From positions 32,737 through 96,736 of the forward strand of contig NZ_JBHTMU010000016.1 of the NCBI RefSeq assembly GCF_042679605.1: a stretch of DNA of 64,000 nucleotides, in the 5' to 3' direction. Below are positions 47,738 through 56,518 of the stretch, in pieces. Origin of the DNA: Litorisediminicola beolgyonensis (GTDB lineage: Bacteria > Pseudomonadota > Alphaproteobacteria > Rhodobacterales > Rhodobacteraceae). The notes under the pieces were generated by a model. It did no database searches and was not told the origin of the DNA. It saw only the letters and a program-made list of their open reading frames with translations. The stretch's first letter is position 1. Each line of letters begins with the position of its first letter. The translations under genes and the position numbers were made by a program.

Positions 47738-47793
47738 TCCTTTATAAATTCAGCAGCTTAACCGACAATGCTCGCGCAAAGCGCGAACTGCGG

Positions 47794-48054
47794 TCAGGCC
47801 ATGCCGAGCGCGGCCTTGTACATCTCCAGCACCGCCTCTTCCTCGGCGATATCGTCGGGCTCGCGCTTTCTAAGAGCGATGACCTTGCGCATGACCTTGG
47901 TGTCGTAGCCGCGGGCCTTGGCCTCGGCCATGACCTCTTTCTGCTGGTCGGCGATGTCCTTCTTTTCCTGCTCGAGACGCTCGAAGCGCTCGATGAACTG
48001 GCGCAGCTCGCCCGCTGCGACGCCGTAGCTGTCCGATCCCTGTCCGTCTTGCAT
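47794..48054 (-). CDS. gapR: GapR-family nucleoid protein (DUF2312)
   Basis: Protein of 86 residues: LRQFIERFERLEQEKKDIAD with QQKEVMAEAKARGYDTKVMR, then KVIALRKREPDDIAEEEAVL. This is the GapR signature. In Caulobacter it binds overtwisted AT-rich DNA ahead of replication and transcription. The preceding gene converges on it. A small TCGCGC/GCGCGA hairpin lies in the gap but has no T run. Confidence 0.9.
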   Translation of the reverse strand: MQDGQGSDSYGVAAGELRQFIERFERLEQEKKDIADQQKEVMAEAKARGYDTKVMRKVIALRKREPDDIAEEEAVLEMYKAALGMA

Positions 48055-48174
48055 GCTCGGTCTCCTGCCTGAAAGAGGCTTCCCGATACCCCAGCGCGCG
48101 GGATCCCATCAAGGGGTTGCGGCAGCGGCACGCCTGATTTACCGCCGCAGGGGTCCGGCAAGGAGGCAATCGGC

Positions 48175-48390
48175 ATGGAGATCTTGGTCTGGGGCGGCGC
48201 GGCGGTGTCGGTGGCGGGGCTCGCGGGCCTGATCTGGTGCATCTTGCGGGTGACCCGCGCCAAGCGCGCCGGTCTCGGCGACGACGCGCTCAGGGCGGAA
48301 TTGCAGAAGGTCGTGCCGCTCAATCTCGGCGCACTGCTTCTGTCGGCGATCGGGCTGATGATGGTGGTGGTCGGGCTCCTGCTCGGCTGA
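48175..48390 (+). CDS. Small two-helix membrane protein
   Basis: Protein of 71 residues with two transmembrane helices, at about 3-24 (ILVWGGAAVSVAGLAGLIWC) and 50-70 (LGALLLSAIGLMMVVVGLLL), and a basic loop (RVTRAKRAGLGDDALRAEL). The sequence looks conserved in style with small membrane proteins of the group. Function unknown. GGAGG lies a short distance above the ATG. Confidence 0.65.
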   Translation: MEILVWGGAAVSVAGLAGLIWCILRVTRAKRAGLGDDALRAELQKVVPLNLGALLLSAIGLMMVVVGLLLG

Positions 48391-48404
48391 GCAGGCGGCG
48401 CGCG

Positions 48405-50411
48405 TCAGCCCAGCGGCGCCGGTGACACCGCGTCGAGGCTTACGAACCCGGCGCCGTTCTTGACGAGCTCGGCCCAGAGCGGATGCGGGGTGGCAAAGGC
48501 GCGGTCGGGATGATCGAAGCTGTCGAGCTTGCGCTTCAACCGGAAGAGACCCGCGGCATCCGCCGCGAACATCGGGCCGCCACGCCAGCGCGGAAAGGCG
48601 AGCCCGAGGATCGCGATCACGTCGATATCGACCGGCCGCCCGGCCATCCCCTCGCCCACCATATGGAGCCCCTCATCCGCGAGAGCGGCGAGCAGCAGGT
48701 CCTGGATCTCGGTGTCTGGCATCCGCGTGGTAGGCGGGCGCGCGGCATCGAGGAGCGCGATCAGCTCCGGATCCTCGCTCTCGCCCCCCGCCGCGTGTCG
48801 ATAGAAGCCCTGCCCCGTCGCGCGACCGGCGCGACCGGCCTCGGCGAGGCGCGCGCTCCAGTTGACCGCGCCCTCCGTGCGCGGGGCTTGCGCGTGGGCC
48901 GCCAATCCGGCAACGTCGCGGTTGCGGAAGGGCAGCCGCGCCCATCCCCAATTCAGGAGCGCCCAGTCGATGGCATAGGGGCTTTGCCCGGCATCGACCA
49001 GCGCGTCTGCGGCCCGCTGCAGCGCGGCATCGAGCCGACGCACGCCGGTCTCGCCGGTCGAGCGCAGCTGGACCGGGGCCTTGTTGAGTTTCGTGGCGAA
49101 ACTCAGGGCGTGGGCGATGTCGCGCGGCTCGGCCTCGGGTCCGGCGAGGATTTCGAGCAACCGGCTGTCATAGGCGGGCGGCTGGAACCGCAGCCCGAGG
49201 CGGCGGACATCCGAAGGCACGGCCTTGGCGTGCACGAGATCGAGAGGCAGCCGCACCCCGCGCTGCCCCGGCGCGGCGATCACGGCGAAATCGACATTCT
49301 GGGCCATCGCCTCGGCGTCGCCGAGCGAGAGATTGGCGACGAGTTCCGCGAAATGTTCGGTGGTGCCGCGCCCCACGGCGGCGAGGTGGCGGAAGAGACG
49401 CTCGACCTCGGCGACACCGGCGCGCAGACGCTCGGGATCGCGCGCGCCCCAGGCCACCGAGAGCCCGGACACAAGGCAGGCGACGACCAGGTCCGCGGCA
49501 AGGGGTCCCCCGCCTAGAATGGCGACACGGGCGATCTCCGGCAGGGCCGTGCCCTCGGGCACGCGCGGTCGCGCGGCCTGGCGCTCGGCGACGAGCGCGT
49601 GCCGCAGCGCCTTGGAGGCCTCCGAGCGCAAAAGCGTCTCGAAACTGTCGACCTCGAAGGCGAGCCCCGCTTCGAACGGCAGAAGCGCGGCGGCCTCGAC
49701 GGCGGCGATGATCTCGGTCTGCGCCGCGCTCGTGGCGCCCCCGATGCGTTCGCGGCGCTCGGCGATCGCGGCCTGGTAGGTCGCCATGTCGGAAAACCCG
49801 CCCCGGTCCTGGGACAGACGCGGCAACGGGCTGCGGCCCAGAAGCGACCGGCAGGTCTCGACCGCGACTGCGCGCAGGTCGCCATCCACCAGCCTGTCGA
49901 ACAGCCGCGCGGCGGGGGCGTCGGCGACGCTCATGAGCTTGGTCTCGAGAAGGCAGTCGAGCGTCGGCCCCGCGCCGAGACGGCGCGGCAAGCGCTGGGT
50001 CGCGCCCGCCGAGGGCATCAGCCCGACACGCAGCTCGGGCATGCCGATCTTCGCATCCCTGGGCGCGACCCGTCCATGCGCGGCCAGCGCCAGTTCCAGC
50101 CCGCCGCCCAGGACCGAGCCCGAGAGCGCGGCCACCACCGGACGCGCGCTCTCTTCGATGCGCGTGCAGAGATCGGCGACGGTCGGCGCCGCGGTCATGT
50201 TGGGGATTTCGGCGATGTCCGCGCCGAGAGGGAAGCCGCCGGGGCCGCCGATCAGGACGACGCCCGCCACGTCCTCGCGCGTGAAGACGATGTCAAGCGC
50301 GCGGGCCAGCGCCTGGCGGAGCGACAGCGTGAGGTTCGCCGGAGACGGATCGGCCCCGATTTCGAGCACCGCGACATCGCCGCTGAGGCTCATTCTGACG
50401 AGGACCGACAT
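48405..50411 (-). CDS. Crotonase/3-hydroxyacyl-CoA dehydrogenase fusion, dehydrogenase half degenerate
   Basis: Protein of 668 residues with the FadB/FadJ layout. The crotonase half has both catalytic glutamates: Glu106 in VLGGGLELAL and Glu126 in GMPELRVGLMPSAGATQRLP. The dehydrogenase half (from about 295) has ILGGGPLAADLVVACLVSGL in place of GxGxMGxGIA, and LGLRFQPP near 405 where the catalytic His of HFFNP should be. So hydratase activity is plausible, but dehydrogenase activity is doubtful. The C-terminal helical domain is kept (FPRWRGGPMFAAD). It may be a lineage-specific variant in acyl-CoA metabolism. Confidence 0.78.
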   Translation of the reverse strand: MSVLVRMSLSGDVAVLEIGADPSPANLTLSLRQALARALDIVFTREDVAGVVLIGGPGGFPLGADIAEIPNMTAAPTVADLCTRIEESARPVVAALSGSVLGGGLELALAAHGRVAPRDAKIGMPELRVGLMPSAGATQRLPRRLGAGPTLDCLLETKLMSVADAPAARLFDRLVDGDLRAVAVETCRSLLGRSPLPRLSQDRGGFSDMATYQAAIAERRERIGGATSAAQTEIIAAVEAAALLPFEAGLAFEVDSFETLLRSEASKALRHALVAERQAARPRVPEGTALPEIARVAILGGGPLAADLVVACLVSGLSVAWGARDPERLRAGVAEVERLFRHLAAVGRGTTEHFAELVANLSLGDAEAMAQNVDFAVIAAPGQRGVRLPLDLVHAKAVPSDVRRLGLRFQPPAYDSRLLEILAGPEAEPRDIAHALSFATKLNKAPVQLRSTGETGVRRLDAALQRAADALVDAGQSPYAIDWALLNWGWARLPFRNRDVAGLAAHAQAPRTEGAVNWSARLAEAGRAGRATGQGFYRHAAGGESEDPELIALLDAARPPTTRMPDTEIQDLLLAALADEGLHMVGEGMAGRPVDIDVIAILGLAFPRWRGGPMFAADAAGLFRLKRKLDSFDHPDRAFATPHPLWAELVKNGAGFVSLDAVSPAPLG

Positions 50412-50526
50412 ACGCTCTCCTGCACTTGATGGAAAAAACCAAGCGTTCAGGCCACATTAGAAGGCGGTCGGTCCGGTCTGGCAATCGGTCGCCGACGGAG
50501 GGCGACCGGGGCGTGTCCGCGAAGAC

Positions 50527-50742
50527 TCAGACCGGCATATTGTCGAAATGCGCCTCGAGCGCCTCTTCGACACGCAGGTCGGTGCGGCGACGCACGCGCG
50601 GACGGCTGGCGGCCAAGGGGCGGCCGAGCGTGGTCACGACGCGGTCGAGACGGGTCGCAATCTCTTGGCGCTCGGCGGCGTCATCGAGATCGGCGATCTC
50701 GGATTCCAGAGCATCGATGCGGTTGTAAAGCGTGTCGCCCAT
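50527..50742 (-). CDS. Small conserved protein, coiled coil
   Basis: Protein of 71 residues: MGDTLYNRIDALESEIADLD, then AERQEIATRLDRVVTTLGRP and a basic RPRVRRRTDL stretch. It lies 115 bases above the crotonase-fusion gene on the same strand and could be co-transcribed. The TAGCGCTA-type palindrome at 50916 is upstream of it. Function unknown. Confidence 0.55.
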   Translation of the reverse strand: MGDTLYNRIDALESEIADLDDAAERQEIATRLDRVVTTLGRPLAASRPRVRRRTDLRVEEALEAHFDNMPV

Positions 50743-51050
50743 GTTCAGTCCTCCCCTGCTGGCCTGGACCGCGGCACGGCCCGATAGACGCAAATCCTTC
50801 CTTCTGCCTGAAGCATGCCGCCACCTGACCTGCGGCGCATCCTCGGCAAAAAGACCCTGATAGACCTGCGCGTGTTCTACGACCTTGGTCTATGATCGCA
50901 TACGGATCAAGGTTGGATAGCGCTATCAGAAAGTGACGCGGCGCTTTTTTACACGGTCGTCACAAACTGCCCAAGAGATACGCAGTTGCGGCAATTGATT
51001 ACAGATATGAATATGTCTATATGTCTCGCAACTGAACTGCGGAGGGCGTC
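50743..51050. other. 308-base divergent promoter region
   Basis: No gene is seen. It separates the small minus-strand gene at 50742 from the sulfur-module genes at 51051. It holds the palindrome GATAGCGCTATC (50916-50927) and, near the right side, three ATATG units at 51005, 51011 and 51019. The latter could bind an ArsR-type (BigR/SqrR-like) sulfur regulator, a guess based on the downstream genes. GGAGG precedes the ATG at 51051. Confidence 0.4.
50916..50927. promoter_or_regulatory. CceR/PckR-like palindrome GATAGCGCTATC
   Basis: A perfect 12-base palindrome sharing the TAGCGCTA core with the operator at the pgk promoter (42578). It stands in the divergent region between the small gene at 50742 and the YeeE genes. 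The likely target is the leftward unit including the crotonase-type gene, since carbon regulators control acyl-CoA and central metabolism. Confidence 0.5.
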
Positions 51051-51476
51051 ATGCCACTCGACTATCTCTACGGCCTCGGCGGCGGCCTTCTGATCGGGAT
51101 CGCCGCATCGCTGTTTCTGCTCGGAAACGGGCGCATCATGGGCGCGTCCGGGCTGATCGGCGCGCTGATCGACGGATCGGGCCGCCGCGATGCGGGCGAG
51201 CGCCTGCTGTTTCTCCTGGGCCTTGCGGGCGCGCCGGCGCTCCTGGCGCTGATCTTCGCGCCGGAGATCACCCATCTGACCACCGCGGTCTGGGCGCTCG
51301 TCGTCGCGGGCCTTTCGGTCGGGATCGGCACGCGGATGGCCAATGGCTGCACCTCGGGCCATGGGGTCTGCGGCATCTCGCGCCTCAGCCCGCGCGGCAT
51401 CGTGGCGACGCTGATCTATCTCGTCTCAGGCGGCGTGACGCTCGTCGTCTTCCGCCATCTTCTGGGAGTGATCTGA
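51051..51476 (+). CDS. YeeE/YedE family protein, N-terminal half-type
   Basis: Protein of 141 residues with about four membrane helices. LGNGRIMGASGLIGALIDGS and RMANGCTSGHGVCGISRLSP are the YeeE/YedE (thiosulfate or sulfur import, TsuA-like) motifs, including the conserved Cys pair. It is one half of a split transporter and overlaps its partner by one base. Confidence 0.85.
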   Translation: MPLDYLYGLGGGLLIGIAASLFLLGNGRIMGASGLIGALIDGSGRRDAGERLLFLLGLAGAPALLALIFAPEITHLTTAVWALVVAGLSVGIGTRMANGCTSGHGVCGISRLSPRGIVATLIYLVSGGVTLVVFRHLLGVI

Positions 51477-51910
51477 TGCGCAAACTGATCAGTTTCCTGT
51501 CGGGCGCGCTTTTCGGAGCGGGCCTGTGGCTCTCGGGCATGACCGACACGTCCAAGGTGCAGGGCTGGCTCGACGTGTTCGGCGACTGGGATCCGACGCT
51601 GGCCTTCGTCCTGGGCGGGGCGATCCTGCCGATGGCGATCGCCTGGCGGGTCGCCGAGACCGGCGGCACGTCCTTCGCTGGCAGCGCCTTCCCGGCCCGA
51701 CCGCCGATCCGCTTCGACCGCGGTCTGGTGCTGGGCTCGATCCTCTTCGGCTTCGGCTGGGGGCTCGTGGGGCTGTGCCCCGGCCCGTCCATCGCGGCGC
51801 TTTCCTATGGCGGCTGGCCGCTTCTGGTATTCCTCGCGGCGATGTTCGCGGGCATGGCGGCGACGCCCCATATCGTGCGGCGTCTCGACAGGGCCGTTCC
51901 GGCGCAGTAG
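51476..51910 (+). CDS. YeeE/YedE family protein, C-terminal half-type
   Basis: Protein of 144 residues with about four membrane helices: LISFLSGALFGAGLWLSGMT, then LAFVLGGAILPMAIAWRVA and FGFGWGLVGLCPGPSIAALS. The LCPGP motif holds the conserved Cys. It pairs with the preceding gene to make a complete YeeE-type channel for a sulfur compound. Confidence 0.85.
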   Translation: MRKLISFLSGALFGAGLWLSGMTDTSKVQGWLDVFGDWDPTLAFVLGGAILPMAIAWRVAETGGTSFAGSAFPARPPIRFDRGLVLGSILFGFGWGLVGLCPGPSIAALSYGGWPLLVFLAAMFAGMAATPHIVRRLDRAVPAQ

Positions 51911-51919
51911 GTCAGGATC

Positions 51920-52345
51920 ATGGATATTCGACAGGTGACCCCCGACTATGCCGTCACGCCGCAAATCGCGGTCGAGGACGTGCCCGCCATCGCCCAGGCC
52001 GGTTTCGTCCGTGTGATCTGCAACCGGCCCGATGCGGAAGTCCCGCCGAGCCACCAAGCCGACGCGATCCGCGCCGCGGTCGAGGCCGCGGGGCTGAGCT
52101 TCGAGGCCTTGCCGCTGACCCACCAGACCATGACGCCCGAGAATATCGCGCGTCACAAGGCTTTGGCCGAGGGCGCCGAGGGCAAGGTTCTGGCCTATTG
52201 CGCCTCGGGCACCCGCTCGACGGTGATCTGGGCGCTCGGTCAGGCCGGCGCGCAGCCGGTGGACGAGATCCTCGGCACCGCGGCGCGCGCGGGCTACGAT
52301 CTGGGGGGATTGCGGCCGCGGCTCGAGGAGATGTCGGAGGGCTGA
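51920..52345 (+). CDS. DUF442/TIGR01244 sulfur transferase-like protein
   Basis: Protein of 141 residues: MDIRQVTPDYAVTPQIAVED, FVRVICNRPDAEVP, then VLAYCASGTRSTVIWALGQA. The C-x-S-G-T-R-S loop is the phosphatase-like nucleophile motif of the DUF442 family, which occurs with YeeE genes and sulfide-oxidising persulfide dioxygenases. It probably handles persulfide delivered by the two membrane proteins, nine bases after the second. Confidence 0.82.
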   Translation: MDIRQVTPDYAVTPQIAVEDVPAIAQAGFVRVICNRPDAEVPPSHQADAIRAAVEAAGLSFEALPLTHQTMTPENIARHKALAEGAEGKVLAYCASGTRSTVIWALGQAGAQPVDEILGTAARAGYDLGGLRPRLEEMSEG

Positions 52346-52372
52346 GCCTTTCCACAGGGTGACAGGATCGAG

Positions 52373-52400
52373 ACGGCGGGCTCTTCGGGTCCGCCGTTTT
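52373..52400 (+). terminator. Terminator of the sulfur module
   Basis: ACGGCGG at 52373-52379 pairs with CCGCCGT at 52391-52397, followed by TTT. It lies 28 bases after the DUF442 stop and before the convergent FliM/FliN-domain gene. Confidence 0.7.
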
Positions 52401-52428
52401 GCATTGGCGCTGCTACCGGTCCGGGATG

Positions 52429-53457
52429 TCATTTGCCCGGGCCGATTTCGTCGAAGGTGAGCGGCGGCAGGTCTGGCAGCGTCTCGGGCAAGGCGCGCGG
52501 GGCGGGCGGAGGCGCTGCGCGCGCGGGTGCGTCCGCTACGGCGGTGGGCGTGTCCGGGGCAGGTTCAGCCGCTTGCGGCTGACCGCCCAGCGCGTCGCTC
52601 AGGCGGAAGGCGCGGTGTCCATCCACCTGCCCCAACCGCCCGCGCGAGATCCGGTGGCGGGGACCGGCGACAAGCTCCGCCGTGCCGAGCGCGCCGCGCG
52701 GCAGGCTCAGGACATCGCCGGGCTGGAAATCGCGCACCTGGGACAAGGGCAGCGTGACGCGGGCCAGAACGACGTCGAGCTGCGCGGGCAGCCCCAGCAT
52801 CAGCGCCTCGTGCGGGCGTCCGCGAGAGGTGCCCGCAGGTTCATCCGCCGCGTCGTCATGCTCGGGCACCGGCAGGAGCAAAACCACCCGCCCATGCCGC
52901 CGCCCCCCCGCGAGATCGAGCGCGGCGGTGAAGCCGCGATAGGCGCTGGCGTTCAGAAGGTTCCCGGCGCTTCGGGCCGATTCCAGCATCGCGCCGAAGC
53001 GAAACTCGGCGGCGGGCTCTTCGTCGAGCGCGGCGGCGTAGCCCGCAAAGCGCGTCAGCGCGTCGTCGAGAAGCGGCGCGGTCATGGCCGCGTCGGTGGC
53101 GGTGAACACGCGTTCCTCGGGGCGCATGGCCGAGACGAGGCCCAAGGTCTGTATCTCGATCAGCCCCGCGACAAGGGTGCGGTCGAACCCGGCGAAACCG
53201 GGCTGGCCGTCGGGGCCGTCGAGCAGGAGGATCAGGTCGCAATTCGACAGCGCGCGGACCGCCATCTCCTGATCGTAAAGGATGCTTTTCGGTTCGCGGG
53301 CAAGGACGGCGAGATCCCAGAGTCCCTCGGCCGCGCGGGCGAAGGCCCGGCAGAACGCCTTTTCCAGCGACATGCCCCGGGCGTCCTGTCGCCGCCGGGC
53401 CGCCTGCGCCTTCTGGCGCAGGCCATCCCGGTCGTCCGATGCGCGTCTGTCCGGCAT
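52429..53457 (-). CDS. FliM/FliN (SpoA) domain protein outside a flagellar cluster
   Basis: Protein of 342 residues. The part at about 220-300, LGLPAQLDVVLARVTLPLSQ, then FQPGDVLSLPRGALGTAELV and RLGQVDGHRAFRL, is the SpoA fold shared by FliM, FliN and type III secretion C-ring proteins. The N-terminal half resembles a FliM middle domain by pattern (DLILLLDGPDGQPGFAGFDR). The Pro/Ala-rich tail is unusual. Start ATG at 53457; an upstream frame extension is less likely. No flagellar neighbours are in the window. Confidence 0.72.
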   Translation of the reverse strand: MPDRRASDDRDGLRQKAQAARRRQDARGMSLEKAFCRAFARAAEGLWDLAVLAREPKSILYDQEMAVRALSNCDLILLLDGPDGQPGFAGFDRTLVAGLIEIQTLGLVSAMRPEERVFTATDAAMTAPLLDDALTRFAGYAAALDEEPAAEFRFGAMLESARSAGNLLNASAYRGFTAALDLAGGRRHGRVVLLLPVPEHDDAADEPAGTSRGRPHEALMLGLPAQLDVVLARVTLPLSQVRDFQPGDVLSLPRGALGTAELVAGPRHRISRGRLGQVDGHRAFRLSDALGGQPQAAEPAPDTPTAVADAPARAAPPPAPRALPETLPDLPPLTFDEIGPGK

Positions 53458-53546
53458 GTTGAGAGAGTGCCTGTACTGTGTCCTGCCGTGTCTCGACACT
53501 GGCAGCGATGTCCTAACAAACTCTTTCTACAGCCAAGTTTAGAGGT

Positions 53547-56228
53547 TTATTGCGCCGCGATATCCTCGATCGCGACCTCCGGCAGGCTGACGCGGAACGC
53601 GGTGCCGGGCTCGCCCGCGAGATAATCGATGCCACCGCCGAGCCGGGTCATGATCTGGCGCGAGATCGCGAGGCCCAGCCCCGCGCCCGAGGCCTTCTGC
53701 TCGCTGATCCGGGTGAACTTCTCGAAGATCACCGCGCGGACCTCGCGTTCGAGACCGGCGCCGTTGTCGATGAAATCGACAAGAACGCGGCCCTCGCCAT
53801 GGCTGACGCGGATGGTCAGCTCGGGCGCCTCGGCCTCGCAGTATTTCCCGGCATTGGCCGTCAGGTTGATGAAGACCTGCGCCAGTCGGTCGGCATCGGT
53901 CACGAGCGTGACCTCCTCGGTGGCCGGATCGCGGCGGATCGCGATGCCGCCGCCCTCGCCTGCCCCGGCCGAGGCCAGGGCGCGGTCGATCACCTCGTCC
54001 AGGCGCACCGGCTGGAGGTTCAGGCTGACCTTGCCGTGCTCGAGCACCGACAGGTCGAGAAGATCGTCGAGAAGGCGGGTGAGGCGGAAGGCCTCGGAAT
54101 GGATGATCGAGGCGTAGCGGTGGCGCTGCTCGGCCGGCACGTCCCCGTCGCGCAAGATCTCGGAAAACGCGCGGATCGAGGTCATCGGTGTGCGCAGCTC
54201 GTGACTGACCTGGCTGAGGAAGGCGTCCTTCTGGACCGAGAGGCGGGTGAGCTTGTCATTGGCCTCGCGGAGCTGGCGGGCGGTTCGGGTCAGCTCGGTC
54301 GATTGCTGCTCGAGGCGCGCGGAATATTCCATGAGCTGGGCGCTCTCGTCGGCCACGGCCATGAGGTCCTGCACCGAAATCTGCGTAGCGCCGACGATCT
54401 GGCTGACCATGGCATGGGCGGTGGCCGCGCCGACCGAGCCGCCGAGCTCGCGCTCGAGCGTCTGGAGGAAATCGGGCGTGGGCTCGGGCAGGTCGGTGCG
54501 CCCGCCCTGCCGCCGCGCCTCGGCCCGGAAGAGCGCGAGCGCGTCGGTGGCGCCGAGGATGCGCTGCGCCATGATCAGGAGGTCTTCGCTCTGGGCCAGC
54601 CCGCCGGTCCAGCGATGCGCGGTCGCGGGCGCTGCGTTAACGAATTGCGCGCCCTGCAGGCGCTCCAGCGGACGCGGGAAACTGAGCGCGGAGAAGACGA
54701 AGACGCAGGCGGCGTTGAGCGCGAGACTCCAGAACACCGCGTGCAGGAGCGGATCGAGACCGGCGATGCCGAAGAGCGCCTGCGGACGCAGCCACCCGAG
54801 GCCGAAGGGACCTTCGGCGAGGATCGCGGGCGAGACCGCGGAGGGCCCGAGCGACGGCAGGAAGAGCGTGTAGAGCCAGAGGGCGAAGCCGACCGACAGC
54901 CCCGCCAGCGCGCCGGTGCGCGTGGCCCCGCGCCAGAAGAGCCCGGCCAGCATGGCGGGCAGGACCTGGCTGACGCCCACGAAGCTCACGAGACCGATGG
55001 AGGCGAGCGCCGTGCCGCCGCCAGAAAGCGCGTAATAGCCGTAGCCCAGCGCCAGGACGCCCGCGACCGAGAGCCTGCGCGCGGTCAGAAGGACATCGCG
55101 CACATCGCCCGAGATCGCCGCGCCGCCGCCCTGGATGCGCAGCCAGAGCGGCATGACAATGTGGTTCGACACCATCGTGGCCAGCGCCAGCGCCGCGACG
55201 ATGACCATGGAGGTCGCCGAAGAGAAGCCGCCCAAGAAGGACAGGACCGCCAGCCCCTCGGCGCCCTGGCTGAGCGGCAGGGTCAGGACGAAGAGGTCCG
55301 GGTTCGAGCCCGGCGGCAGCAGCTCGAGCCCCATGACGGCGATCGGCAGGACGAAGAGCGACATCAGCATGACGTAGAGCGGAAAGGCCCAGCTTGCGGT
55401 GCGCAGGTGGGTCTCGGAGGGGGCCTCGACCACCAGCACCTGGAACATGCGCGGCAGGCAGAGGAAGGCCGCCGCCGAGAGGAACATCAGCCCCGCCCAG
55501 CGCCCGCCGGAGACGTTCCACGCGCCGAGCGCGGAGGCGTCGATGCGGTCGAGCATCGCCGAGGGTCCGCCCCCCAGCCCCCAGACCACGAAGATGCCGA
55601 GCGACAGGAGCGCGGTCAGCTTGACCACGGCCTCGACCGCGATGGCCATGACGATGCCGTAGTGGCGTTCGTTGGCGTCGAGATTGCGGGTGCCAAAGAG
55701 GACGGTGAAAAGCGCGAGCCCCGCCGCGACCCAGAAGGCGGTGAAGCGGTGCGGGTCGGCGCCGGATCGGAGGCTGCCCTGGAGGCCGAAGACCTCGAAG
55801 GACAGGGTCACCGACTGGAGCTGGAGCGCGATATAAGGGGTCGTGCCGACCACCGCGAGGAGCGTCACGAGGACGCCCAGAGTGTTCGACTTGCCGTAGC
55901 GCGACGAGATCAGGTCGGCGATCGAGGTGATGCGCTGCGCGCGGCCAATTCGGACCAGCTTGCGCAAGATCCACCACCAGCCGATCATCACGAGGCTCGG
56001 GCCGAGATAGATCGTCAGGTATTCGAAGCCGGTGCGCGCGGCGGAGCCGACCGCGCCGTAGAAGGTCCAGGCGGTGCAGTAGATCGACAGCGACAGCGTG
56101 TAGACCACCGGTGCCGAGACCCAGCGGCCCCGGCCGCGGCGCGCCGCGCGTTCCGCCACGAAGGCGATGACGAAGAGAAACGCCACATAGCCGAGACAGG
56201 CGAGAAAGAGACCGTTGAGCGCGCTCAC
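53547..56228 (-). CDS. Symporter-fused sensor histidine kinase (SSS-HK, CrbS/CbrA type)
   Basis: Protein of 893 residues. About 490 N-terminal residues form 12-13 transmembrane helices with SSS symporter motifs (YTLSLSIYCTAWTFYGAVGS, YLTIYLGPSLVMIGWWWILR). A linker with LFRAEARRQGGRTDLPEPTP leads to a coiled coil, then the kinase: phospho-acceptor His near residue 675 in VSHELRTPMTSIRAFSEILR, and the ATP domain with DNGAGL and GAGLGLAISRQI near 820-860. CrbS/CbrA proteins sense carbon compounds and activate acetate or amino-acid use through a response regulator. Overlaps the small membrane gene. Confidence 0.9.
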   Translation of the reverse strand: MSALNGLFLACLGYVAFLFVIAFVAERAARRGRGRWVSAPVVYTLSLSIYCTAWTFYGAVGSAARTGFEYLTIYLGPSLVMIGWWWILRKLVRIGRAQRITSIADLISSRYGKSNTLGVLVTLLAVVGTTPYIALQLQSVTLSFEVFGLQGSLRSGADPHRFTAFWVAAGLALFTVLFGTRNLDANERHYGIVMAIAVEAVVKLTALLSLGIFVVWGLGGGPSAMLDRIDASALGAWNVSGGRWAGLMFLSAAAFLCLPRMFQVLVVEAPSETHLRTASWAFPLYVMLMSLFVLPIAVMGLELLPPGSNPDLFVLTLPLSQGAEGLAVLSFLGGFSSATSMVIVAALALATMVSNHIVMPLWLRIQGGGAAISGDVRDVLLTARRLSVAGVLALGYGYYALSGGGTALASIGLVSFVGVSQVLPAMLAGLFWRGATRTGALAGLSVGFALWLYTLFLPSLGPSAVSPAILAEGPFGLGWLRPQALFGIAGLDPLLHAVFWSLALNAACVFVFSALSFPRPLERLQGAQFVNAAPATAHRWTGGLAQSEDLLIMAQRILGATDALALFRAEARRQGGRTDLPEPTPDFLQTLERELGGSVGAATAHAMVSQIVGATQISVQDLMAVADESAQLMEYSARLEQQSTELTRTARQLREANDKLTRLSVQKDAFLSQVSHELRTPMTSIRAFSEILRDGDVPAEQRHRYASIIHSEAFRLTRLLDDLLDLSVLEHGKVSLNLQPVRLDEVIDRALASAGAGEGGGIAIRRDPATEEVTLVTDADRLAQVFINLTANAGKYCEAEAPELTIRVSHGEGRVLVDFIDNGAGLEREVRAVIFEKFTRISEQKASGAGLGLAISRQIMTRLGGGIDYLAGEPGTAFRVSLPEVAIEDIAAQ

Positions 56229-56518
56229 CCCTCGCTGCCTCCCGCCTCCGCAAGGCTGTCCTCGGCGGCGTCGCGGGCGAGCCGCGCGGCGAAGAGCCGG
56301 GCCATGACGATCAGCACCGCCCAGCCGGTGAAGAGATAGATCAGCACCGAGGACGAGGACGGCGCCTCGGCGCCGCCGCGCGCCCAGAGCAGCGGGACGA
56401 GCCAGATGAAGAGGCCCAGCACCGGCAAGAGGCGCAGCCCGTCGCGCAGGCGCCGCCGCCGGTAGGAGCGGCGTTCGAGAAAGACCGGTGTGCCGCGCGG
56501 ATCCTCTTCGAGGCTCAT
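56225..56518 (-). CDS. Small membrane protein between sensor kinase and response regulator
   Basis: Protein of 97 residues, two transmembrane helices at about 30-48 (LLPVLGLFIWLVPLLWARGG) and 58-78 (SVLIYLFTGWAVLIVMARLF). Both ends overlap neighbours by four bases, so the three gene products are made in fixed ratio. It may assist the symporter domain of the kinase. No named family recognised. Confidence 0.7.
   Translation of the reverse strand: MSLEEDPRGTPVFLERRSYRRRRLRDGLRLLPVLGLFIWLVPLLWARGGAEAPSSSSVLIYLFTGWAVLIVMARLFAARLARDAAEDSLAEAGGSEG

Noticed and set aside
47772..47786. TCGCGC-AAA-GCGCGA hairpin between the YkgJ-like gene and gapR as a terminator
   Set aside because: Short stem and no T run in either direction; left out as a feature.
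53550..56339. Plus-strand frame of 929 codons opposite the SSS-kinase
   Set aside because: Arg/Asp/Gly-rich shadow; the minus strand has complete kinase motifs.
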